Source: Paragorgia papillata
Lineage: Eukaryota > Cnidaria > Anthozoa > Scleralcyonacea > Coralliidae
Assembly (NCBI GenBank): GCA_035771165.1
Contig: JAWNZC010000228.1
Span: 121,229-185,228, forward strand
Direction of reading: 5' to 3'
Length of the DNA stretch: 64,000 nt
Position 1 is the stretch's first letter. Each line of letters opens with the position of its first letter. Shown piece after piece: positions 8,062-17,900 of this stretch. A model generated the notes under the pieces. That model worked only from the letters and a program-made list of their open reading frames with translations, was not told the origin of the DNA and did no database searches. The position numbers were made by a program, and so were the translations under genes.

Positions 8062-8505
8062 ACAAACACAAAAACTCCACAAGAACTCAAAAACTTTTCC
8101 AAATAAGAATGCAACTAAGAACAAGCGTAAATAACAGACTACAAACAATACGAGAAGAAGGACCCCCACCAACATCCCTCAAAGAACTCAGAGCAATAGG
8201 AGGGAAACTTGGTGTCAAAGGAGCCCATAGTTCCAACACGAAAACACTTTGCGAGAAGCTTAACATTCCATTGGTAAAAAATGAAGTTTATGAAAAACAC
8301 CACAGAAACGTAATCAGAACACCAGTAAAAATAACATTTACTTCTGTTGATGATGGCGAAAAAACTGGAGTTCCCAAGTATTTATAAAGCTGGTCTTAGT
8401 TTAAACAAAAACCCAAGTTGCATTCCATTTTACATAAAAAACCAACGAGAAGTTATGTACAAAGGTAAATATTGGTCAGTAAGTCGTTTAAAAATTTTAA
8501 TTTAA
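8059..8505 (+). CDS. SAP-like small Polinton protein, copy 2 of a tandem pair, frameshifted
   Basis: The ATG at 8059 begins MTNTKTPQELKNFSK and hits a stop at 8103-8105. The next frame (8109-8387) carries LKELRAIGGKLGVKGAHSSN, then TLCEKLNIPL and TPVKITFTSVDDGEK. A third frame from about 8390 gives CIPFYIKNQREVMYKGKYW and ends SVSRLKILI at 8503-8505. Against copy 1 the matches are LGVKG/KGIKN, TLC.[EK]LNIPL, PVKI.FT..D, then [FY]YI[KR]N and W[ST]VSR. The pair therefore arose by tandem duplication within the element and has diverged well. Role unknown; a nucleic-acid-binding or virion accessory protein is possible. Confidence 0.5.
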
Positions 8506-8524
8506 ACTATATATAAACAGGACT

Positions 8525-8542
8525 CCTTACTGTTTTCTAAGG
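8525..8542. terminator. Hairpin followed by a T run
   Basis: CCTTA (8525-8529) pairs with TAAGG (8538-8542), followed by seven T bases. It is 20 bases past the SAP-like copy 2 stop. Confidence 0.4.
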
Positions 8543-8603
8543 TTTTTTTCTAACTTTTTCAAATTTCGGCGTCTGTTGTTATATTTGGTCATTTTAAACA
8601 AAG

Positions 8604-8629
8604 ATTTCTATCCAACTAAGGATAGAAAT
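8604..8629. terminator. Perfect 10-bp hairpin between convergent genes
   Basis: ATTTCTATCC (8604-8613) pairs with GGATAGAAAT (8620-8629) across a 6-base loop, in the gap between a plus gene ending at 8505 and a minus gene ending near 8681. Confidence 0.55.
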
Positions 8630-8680
8630 TTTTTTAATGAAGTTTTTTTTTAATTTTTAATGAAAGTTTTAATGAAGTTT

Positions 8681-8831
8681 TTACAAAAGCACTATTGCAC
8701 ATACCCAAATAATGTTTCCAATAACTATTCCACCAGCAAGTGCAACCCATGGGCGAAATGTTATCAACAAACTCGGCAACCTTTTCATCAACATAATTAA
8801 TATTTTCGTTAATTTTCGTCATTTTGTCCAT
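8681..8831 (-). CDS. Tiny single-helix membrane protein, frameshifted
   Basis: The minus-strand start at 8831 follows TTTAAATAAAAA. The first frame gives a short polar segment with DKMTKINENINYVDEKVAEF. After a one-base shift near 8755 the other frame gives a hydrophobic helix (WVALAGGIVIGNIIWVCAIV) and stops at 8681-8683. The unshifted frame runs to 8634 with an implausible Cys/Trp-rich stretch and a KLSLK tail. I therefore prefer the shifted reading of about 50 residues with one C-terminal membrane helix. Function unknown. Confidence 0.45.
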
Positions 8832-8860
8832 TTTTTATTTAAAGAATTTTTTAATTTTCA

Positions 8861-8877
8861 TATTATAATAAATAATG
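8861..8877 (+). promoter_or_regulatory. TATTATAATAAATAATG box of PolB
   Basis: TATTATAATAAATAATG runs into the probable PolB start codon at 8875. The opposite-strand box of the neighbouring gene is at 8829-8845, so the two promoters are back to back. Confidence 0.5.
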
Positions 8878-11800
8878 ACAAAGTACACACGAACGACCCG
8901 AAATTATTAAAAATTCGGGAAAATGCTCGCCTCAGAAAACAGAGGCAGCTTCAACGGGATAAGGAAATGAAACCCCTTCAAACCCGAAAGACTTGCAAAA
9001 CTTCAAGAAAAACAGAAGGCAAAGGAGGAAAAAAAGGAGCAAAATCTCATTAACCAACAAGACAGGTTAAACGATGACCTAATCAAGTTTCAACAAAAAA
9101 CTCAGAAAAAACTTCAGAAAAAAAGAGCAACAAAAATGGTCAAGAGAGATCAGACAAGAGGAAGCAAGACAAGACAAAATTAAGTGGGACAAGAAGTGGG
9201 TTGTTGCTGACAAAAAACTTACCAAAAACAGAAGGATTATTGGTAACAATATTGGCAGGCTTTACAGGAAAAAGGTAAGAAAGAACAAAAAACTTAGACA
9301 AACAGAGCCTGTAATGATCAAAGATTTTGTAAATGAAAAGGCGGCTTTGTATGAAATCTCAGGCCAAAACTACAAAGACCCAATAGTATTTTTAGAAGAA
9401 ACAACAGCAAATGTTGAGAATCTTATTAATGGGATTGAAAATTCTAAAAAAGTCAAAACAACACTGATCTGTAAACTTGTTCATTACAATTATGTGGACA
9501 GAATAGAAAAAGTGGATCTTTTCTACTTTACATCCCAAATGAAGGCCATGACAACAGAGGAGGATGTGCATGAATTTATACAAACAGGCAAAAAGAGAGA
9601 TGTTGGAAAATTTGGCAGCTCATCAAAAAGAAAGTTCAGGGTGGTCCATAAGATCTGTTGAAAAACCTGCACATTTCGATAACAAAATATAAGCCTTTAA
9701 ATGGTAAGGGATTTCAACCACTACCAAAATTCATCAAGGACAAAAAGGCAATCATAAATCCACAAAACACGGATAACAACTGTTTTTTATATGCTGTTGC
9801 CATTGCACAAATTTTTAAAGGAAGATCAAAACGCTCAAAAACTTGAAAGAGTGCCAACAGCTGTCAAACTATTAGCAAAAAAATATGACTGTAAGGGTCT
9901 AACATTTCCTGTTAAAATTAAAGACATCTCAAAATTTGAAAAAAATAATGAAATAGGTGTAAATGTTTTTTGGTTATGATTATGAAATTAAGAAGGTTTA
10001 TCAAATGCAAATTAGTAGGTCTGACCATGATGAAAGAGTTAACCTGTTTTTCGACAATGTTCATTACAGTTTGTATTAAGGACAAGAGCAAACTTTTAAC
10101 AGCTCAAAATGACAAACACAAAGGAAAAAAGTTCTTTTGTAACTTCTGTTTAAACCCTTTCAAAACAGAGGAAATATTAAGAGAACATGAAACAATTTGT
10201 AGAACTCATGACGCCCAAATCCAAGAATATCCCAAAAAGGGTTTTAATGATGTCATGGGATGGAGTTATAATGATTTAAAGAAAACCCAAAATGTCCCTT
10301 TCATCATAGTGGCAGATTTCGAGTGCATGTTAAAAACTTTAAAAACCAGAAACAATGATGAGTCGAAAAGTTACACACAAAATTATCAGGAACACATTCC
10401 AATTGGTTATTGCTTTCAAATTATATGTTCTGACCCAAACATATTTCCAGGAAAAACTGTAAGTTATACAAAACAATATGAGTTCCAAGATATTGGTTAA
10501 AATGTTTGTTGAGGCTTTAGAAAAAGAAGCCAAAAATATTTGGTATAAACTATTTGAAGGATCCAAAGAAAATAATAATGACAGCAGATGATGAAAAGAA
10601 CTTCCAAAATGCAACAACCTGTTATGTTTGTGGAGGTCATTTTGTACAGAAAAAACTTAAGGATTTGGACCCAAAAAGTCTTTGGAAGGCCAACAAGAAT
10701 ACTGCAAAATCCAAAGTCAGAGATCATGATCATTTAAATGGTAAATATCGTGGAGCGGCTCATAATGATTGTAATTATGCAATGTCAAGTGCGAGACATA
10801 TTCCGGTTTTGTTTTCATAATTTCAGTGGCTATGATAGTCATTTAATAGCAAAATATTTGGGGTTGTCAAATGGTAAACGTGGTTGCATCGCAAAAACAG
10901 AAGAGGAGTACATAAGTGTTAACAAAAAACTTTGGATGGATGGTGGGTGGAGTAAGGATTTGACAATTGATGGCAGGCCAAAGAAAAAATGGGTGCCTTT
11001 GGAGCTACGGTTTTTTGGATTCGTTGAAATTCATGTCAAGGCTCATTGGCAACACTAGCATCAAACTTGCCTAAAACAGAATTCCATTACACTGAAAATG
11101 GTTTCAAAGATCATCCAAAAGAAAATGTGGATCTGTTGAAACAAAAGGGAGTGTTTCCATATGGATTTGTGGACAGTTTTGAAAAAGTTGGATTATCCAA
11201 AATTACCATCAAAGGAAAAAATTTTATTCCAGATTAACGAGAAGTCATATTAGCAATGATGATTACAAACACGCTCAAAATGTTTGGAACAAGTTTAAAT
11301 GCAAAACATTAAAGGACTATCATGATTTGTATTTAAAAACGGATGTACTTTCTTTTGTCAGATGTTATTCAAAATTTCAGAAAAATGAGCAAAAACACTT
11401 ACAAGCTTGACCCCATGTGGTTCTATACAACTCCTGGCCTTTCTTGGGGTGCCTTATTGAAAATGACGGAACAAAAGTTGGAACTTTTAACAGACCCCAA
11501 TATGTATCTCATGGTTGAAAAAGGTATTCGCGGGGGTATCTCAACTATTACTCATCGATATGCAAAGGCCAACAATAAGTACATGGAAGAGTATGATCCA
11601 GAAAAAGAAAGTGTTTTCATTCCATATTTGGATCGTAACAATCTTTATGGGATGTCAATGACAGAACCTTTACCAGTTGGTGGTTTTAAATGGGTTTTTA
11701 GATGATGAGTTGATAAACTGGGAAAAATATTTGACAACAGAAGGCGAAGGTTGTTTTCTGGAAGTAGATCTTGACTACCCAAAGGAACTCCATGATCTTC

Positions 11801-12870
11801 ATAACAAGATGCCATTTGCAGCCGAAAGAATGATGATCGACAAAGTGGAAAAGCTAGTGCCAAATTTAAATGACAAAAAGAATTATGTACTTCATTATGA
11901 AGCCCTTGAACAAATATTGGCAAATGGTTTGATCCTGAAAAAAATTCATCGCGGGATCTCATTCATTGAAAAAGCTTGGATGGAGCCCTACATTATGTTA
12001 AACACGAAGTTAAGAACAGCTGCCACTAATGACTTCGAGAAAGATTTTTACAAACTCATGAATAACTCTGTGTTTGGTAAGACAATGGAAAATGTTAGGA
12101 ACAGGGTTGATGTTCGGTTGGTATCAGATGATGATCAGCTAGAAAAATTAGCGAAAAAATCTAACTACAATGGCATCAATATATTTACCGATTACTTGGG
12201 TGCGGTTAATATGAAAAAAACTAGAGTTAAAATTAAATAAGCCCATATATTCTGGGGCTGCGATTCTAGACAAAAGCAAAATTTCTATGTATGATTTTGA
12301 CTACAATTACATTAAACCAAAATATGGGGACAGGGCGAAACTGTTATTTACAGACACCGACAGCTTATGTTATAAAATTAAAACCAATGACTTCTTTGTA
12401 GATATTTCTCCAGATGTTGAAAAAATGTTTGACACCTCTAACTTTCCAGAAACTCATCCAAGTGGAATTATGTGTAGAAAAAAACAAGAAGGTTGTTGGG
12501 ATGATGAAATCTGAGACTGGAGCTGACCAAATTTCAGACTTTGTGGGATTAAGGTCGAAAGCTTATGCATTTAAAATGGCCAAAAAACCAAATCCTGTAA
12601 CTGGGTTATGGGATGAAAAGGAGGAAAAAAAGTGCAAAGGTATTGCGAAAAGTGTTATCAACAATGACATCAAGTTTAACGATTATGTGGAATGTTTGTT
12701 TTCTGGAAAAAAACCTGTTGAGGGGCATGAATTGTTTTAGAAGCACCAAACACACCCTTAATACTGTTCATGTCAACAAAATAGCACTAAACTCTGCAGA
12801 TGACAAAAGGGTTATATTAGATGACAAAATTTCGACACTTGCGATTGGACATTGGAGAACCAAGGAGTAA
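8875..12870 (+). CDS. Polinton DNA polymerase B (protein-primed type), many frameshifts
   Basis: The product is a family B replicative polymerase of about 1,300 residues, readable across more than a dozen frame changes. In order: a basic, Gln/Lys-rich N-terminus (8880-9300); a conserved NPQNTDNNCFLYAVA segment (about 9756-9800); a C2H2-like FFCNFCLNPF...H finger (about 10134-10200); exonuclease motif I VADFEC (10309-10326); a CYVCGGHF...DHDHLNGKYRGAAH...C zinc module (about 10619-10770), typical of Polinton polymerases; exonuclease II HNFSGYDSHL (about 10813); polymerase motif A YLDRNNLYG (11624-11650); motif B KLMNNSVFGKT (about 12052); motif C FTDTDS (12347-12364). The C-terminus LAIGHWRTKE ends at 12870. 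All catalytic residues I looked for are present. The breaks are frame changes rather than stop substitutions, many near A runs. Confidence 0.92.
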
Positions 12871-12888
12871 AAAAAATATTTAAAAAAG

Positions 12889-12914
12889 TTTTAAACAGTT
12901 TTTTCTGTTTAAAA
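12889..12914. terminator. Perfect 10-bp hairpin just after PolB
   Basis: TTTTAAACAG (12889-12898) pairs with CTGTTTAAAA (12905-12914) across TTTTTT. It starts 19 bases after the PolB stop. Confidence 0.6.
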
Positions 12915-12924
12915 ATTTTAGAAA

Positions 12925-13202
12925 ACCCAAACCCCAAAAACTTGGCAACCATTTTGAAAACCCAAACCCTAAAAAATTTGAAAACCCCCCTCCTGAAAAT
13001 TTTGAAAAAAACTTGGCAGCCATTTTGAAAAAAATTTGGCAAACCCCCCTCCTAAAAATTTGAAAACCCCCCTCCTGAAAATTTTGGCGGCCATTTTTAA
13101 AACATGTCCCAGGAACCGATATCAAAAAAATTTTGGAAGGGGGTGGGGATGGGTTGTCATCTCTTTTACAAAATGTCCCAGGACCCGCATTTTGACACTA
13201 CT
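12925..13202. repeat. Degenerate short-repeat tail of the Polinton block
   Basis: The segment is a patchwork of repeated modules: CTTGGCAACCATTTTGAAAA and variants (GGCAGCCATTTTGAAAA, GGCGGCCATTTTTAAAA), AACCCCCCTCCTGAAAATTT (twice, plus a variant with CCTAAAAATTT), and ATGTCCCAGGA[AC]CCG at 13104 and 13173. C runs are concentrated here, unlike in the genes. No gene is visible. It could be the element's terminal region or a flanking minisatellite. The Polinton's inverted-repeat partner would lie outside the window. Confidence 0.6.
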
Positions 13203-13528
13203 AACGTTCACTGAGTTCCTTAATTTAAATTCAACATTGAATAGGGAGGGGGAGGGAGGGATACAATTTACTACCAAAATAATTGAAAGAAATATTAGGT
13301 AAGTACCAACAATGCGAGATGTCCCAAGGTATTTTGTCACTGATTGTCTGAAAAGCTATTTTCTTTATATTGTAAAAAATGCCGTTACAGTCAACTTAGG
13401 AGCGTACTTTAAAGCCAAGAAAGCTAAAGCAATGTTATTGTAGACTAAATAAACTATTTCTGTGCAAAATTCAGTAAGGAAATATGATATTCAATAGTCA
13501 AAATGGCCCCCTGTTGTGCGTCTGTTCT

Positions 13529-13970
13529 GTCCACGGTTCTCACAACGGTTCTCACTACGGTTCTCACCAGAAAAACATGTATTAGAACGAAGAATTGTGG
13601 TTTAAAATGACATTTTCTGCACACCCGCCTTGTGATATGTTTAGTTTTCAATAAGAAAATAATGCATATTTACAATTCACGCTCTTCAAATGCGTTTTTT
13701 ATAACGATGCTCGCTATATTTATATAAATAACTTAATGCTATACTATATCTTTATACTGCGGAAGTGAGAACCGTCGCCGCTTTACTCTAAATTATTTTA
13801 TTTTGCCGATGCAATACCGGTTAAAACTCATTAAATGTAAAGTATACCATGCAGATGATATTAGAAAACAGCAGCACTGACTATTTGTAAAGAAACAAGC
13901 GTAAATTAGCAAACTAACGTCCACGGTGTTCAGTGAGAACCGTGGTGAGAACCGTGAGAACCGTGGACGT
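13529..13970. repeat. GTGAGAACCGT motif clusters inside each 1.64-kb unit (first copy shown)
   Basis: At 13529-13568 three copies of the reverse complement ACGGTTCTCAC lie in tandem. One forward copy is at about 13765. At about 13931-13967 three forward copies of GTGAGAACCGT lie in tandem, bracketed by GTCCACGGT (13919) and ACCGTGGAC. The clusters face each other about 350 bp apart. The same layout is kept in every unit of both array arms. Confidence 0.85.
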
Positions 13971-14730
13971 GGTGACATTTGTCATGACAACCGTACAGGC
14001 GTTCTATTACGTTATATCTCTCTAATAATTTTCCGCAAATATTTCGCGTTTTATCTTAGTATGTATTAGTAATGTTGTACGTAATATGGTTGCTAATGAA
14101 AACCTAGAACAAGTTTCAATATGTTTTGTCCCTTTCGTGCCTTTAATAGACGTTGGTAGACGTTTAGAATTTCCGATTTTTAAACCTAGTATCACTTCTC
14201 TAATATTTGATTTTGTGCTGAAATTAAAATACGCGTACGTTCTGCAGCAATTGTTAAAATAATCAAAGGCCCCTACCTCAAATAGCGTTATTGCTAATAC
14301 CGGCGCAGAACCCGTTTAAAGGTTGCGCAACTGGCTAAAATAAACACGTTTTAATTTTCGTTTAACGCGACGCCCGTTAGTTGAAGAGTGGTATTGCACA
14401 AGTTATACTCTACACATACATAAATAAATGCGCAATCGAGTGATTGTGAATATATTAAAACTTCGTTTTAGGTAAATCGAGCATTTTTAATTGCATTGCT
14501 GATAACGCACCTATTTTAGCCGAAACCTTTTTGCATAATACGTGCAAAGACGCCTTGAGCAGTAAACTGACTTTAAAACAACAAAACTGCCTATTTAATA
14601 GCTTGAAAAATGCCCATAACAATTTTGTTAACAATAAATTGTGAACATCTTTGTCAAATATAACTATTTTTAGAAAAATAACTGACTAGGTAACTAGGTT
14701 TATTTTATGAACTAAAAATGTTTTCGCAGA

Positions 14731-14985
14731 CAATCAGTGACAAAAGTGTTGGGACACTTCAACGTAAAGGACAATATTTTCCGCTCCAAATATCCCCCGG
14801 CCCCCCTGTTCAATGTTGGTGACTGTTTAGGCGTTCGTGTCAACGTTCACTGAGTTCCTTAATTTAAATTCAACATTGAATAGGGAGGGGGAGGGAGGGA
14901 TACAATTTACTACCAAAATAATTGAAAGAAATATTAGGTAAGTACCAACAATGCGAGATGTCCCAAGGTATTTTGTCACTGATTG
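14731..14985. mobile_element. 255-bp hairpin (foldback) module of the 1.64-kb unit (representative copy)
   Basis: The left end CAATCAGTGACAAAA is the exact inverse of the right end TTTTGTCACTGATTG, and the match continues imperfectly through GTTGGGACA/TGTCCCAAGG. Inside, CCCTGTTCAATGTTG pairs with CAACATTGAATAGGG. The module is bordered by AGA on the left and TCT on the right, giving CAGACAATC...GATTGTCTG overall. It therefore reads as a long imperfect palindrome like a MITE. One copy sits in each direct unit. No transposase is encoded. Confidence 0.75.
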
Positions 14986-17900
14986 TCTGAAAAGCTATTT
15001 TCTTTATATTGTAAAAAATGCCGTTACAGTCAACTTAGGAGCGTACTTTAAAGCCAAGAAAGCTAAAGCAATGTTATTGTAGACTAAATAAACTATTTCT
15101 GTGCAAAATTCAGTAAGGAAAATATGATATTCAATAGTCAAAATGGCCCCCTGTTGTGCGTCTGTTCTGTCCACGGTTCTCACAAACGGTTCTCACTACG
15201 GTTCTCACCAGAAAAACATGTATTAGAACGAAGATTGTGGTTTAAAATGACATTTTCTGCACACCCGCCTTGTGATATGTTAGTTTTCAATAAGAAAATA
15301 ATGCATATTTACAATTCACGCTCTTCAAATGCGTTTTTTATAACGATGCTCGCTATATTTATATAAATAACTTAATGCTATACTATATCTTTATACTGCG
15401 GAAGTGAGAACCGTCGCCGCTTTACCTCTAAATTATTTTATTTTGCCGATGCAATACCGGTTAAAAACTCATTAAATGTAAAGTATACCATGCAGATGAT
15501 ATTAGAAAACAGCAGCACTGACTATTTGTAAAGAAACAAGCGTAAATTAGCAAACTAACGTCCACGGTGTTCAGTGAGAACCGTGGTGAGAACCGTGAGA
15601 ACCGTGGACGTGGTGACATTTGTCATGACAACCGTACAGGCGTTCTATTACGTTATATCTCTCTAATAATTTTCCGCAAATATTTCGCGTTTTATCTTAG
15701 TATGTATTAGTAATGTTGTACGTAATATGGTTGCTAATGAAAACCTAGAACAAGTTTCAATATGTTTTGTCCCTTTCGTGCCTTTAATAGACGTTGGTAG
15801 ACGTTTAGAATTTCCGATTTTTAAACCTAGTATCACTTCTCTAATATTTGATTTTGTGCTGAAATTAAAATACGCGTACGTTCTGCAGCAATTGTTAAAA
15901 TAATCAAAAGGCCCCTACCTCAAATAGCGTTATTGGTAATACCGGCGCAGAACCCGTTTAAGGTTGCGCAACTGGCTAAAATAAACACGTTTTAATTTTC
16001 GTTTAACGCGACGCCCGTTAGTTGAAGAGTGGTATTGCACAAGTTATACTCTACACATACATAAATAAATGCGCAATCGAGTGATTGTGAATATATTAAA
16101 ACTTCGTTTTAGGTAAATCGAGCATTTTTTATTGCATTGCTGATAACGCACCTATTTTAGCCGAAATCTTTTTGCATAATACGTGCAAAGACGCCTTGAG
16201 CAGTAAACTGACTTTAAAACAACAAAACTGCCTATTTAATAGCTTGAAAATGCCCATAAACAATTTTGTTAACAATAAATTGTGAACATCTTTGTCAAAT
16301 ATAACTATTTTTAGAAAAATAAACTGACTAGGTAACTAGGTTTATTTTATGAAACTAAAAATGTTTTCGCAGACAATCAGTGACAAAAGTGTTGGGACAC
16401 TTCAACGTAAAGGACAATATTTTCCGCTCCAAATATCCCCCGGCCCCCCTGTTCAATGTTGGTGACTGTTTAGGCGTTCATGTCAACGTTTCACTGAGTT
16501 CCTTAATTTAAATTCAACATTGAATAGGGAGGGGGAGGGAGGGATACAATTTACTACCAAAATAATTGAAAGAAAGATTAGGTAAGTACCAACAATGCGA
16601 GATGTCCCAAGGTATTTTGTCACTGATTGTCTGAAAAGCTATTTTCTTTATATTGTAAAAAATGCCGTTACAGTCAACTTAGGAGCGTACTTTAAAGCCA
16701 AGAAAGCTAAAGCAATGTTATTGTAGACTAAATAAAACTATTTCTGTGCAAAATTCAGTAAGGAAATATGATATTCAATAGTCAAAATGGCCCCCTGTTG
16801 TGCGTCTGTTCTGTCCACGGTTCTCACAACGGTTCTCACTACGGTTCTCACCAGAAAAAAACATGTATTAGAACGAAGATTGTGGTTTAAAATGACATTT
16901 TCTGCACACCCGCCTTGTGATATGTTAGTTTTCAATAAGAAAATAATGCATATTTACAATTCACGCTCTTCAAATGCGTTTTTTATAACGATGCTCGCTA
17001 TATTTATATAAATAACTTAATGCTATACTATATCTTTATACTGCGGAAGTGAGAACCGTCGCCGCTTTACCTCTAAATTATTTTATTTTGCCGATGCAAT
17101 ACCGGTTAAAACTCATTAAATGTAAAGTATACCATGCAGATGATATTAGAAAACAGCAGCACACTGACTATTTGTAAAGAAACAAGTGTAAATTAGCAAA
17201 CTAACGTCCACGGTGTTCAGTGAGAACCGTGGTGAGAACCGTGAGAACGGTGGACGTGGTGACATTTGGTCATGACAACCGTACAGGCGTTCTATTACGT
17301 TATATCTCTCTAATAATTTTCCGCAAATATTTCGCGTTTTATCTTAGTATGTATTAGTAATGTTGTACGTAATATGGTTGCTAATGAAAACCTAGAACAA
17401 GTTTCAATATGTTTTGTCCCTTTCGTGCCTTTAATAGACGTTGGTAGACGTTTAGAATTTCCGATTTTTAAACCTAGTATCACTTCTCTAATATTTGATT
17501 TTGTGCTGAAATTAAAATACGCGTACGTTCTGCAGCAATTGTTAAAATAATCAAAGGCCCCTACCTCAAATAGCGTTATTGCTAATACCGGCGCAGAACC
17601 CGTTTAAGGTTGCGCAACTGGCTAAAATAAACACGTTTTAATTTTCGTTTAACGCGACGCCCGTTAGTTGAAGAGTGGTATTGCACAAGTTATACTCTAC
17701 ACATACATAAATAAATGCGCAATCGAGTGATTGTGAATATATTAAAACTTCGTTTTAGGTAAATCGAGCATTTTTTATTGCATTGCTGATAACGCACCTA
17801 TTTTAGCAGAAATCTTTTTGCATAATACGTGCAAAGACGCCTTGAGCAGTAAACTGACTTTAAAACAACAAAACTGCCTATTTAATAGCTTGAAAATGCC

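Noticed and set aside
14400..14420. tRNA-derived SINE or polymerase III promoter in the 1.64-kb body
   Set aside because: No B-box (GGTTCGAATCC-like) or convincing A-box at suitable spacing.
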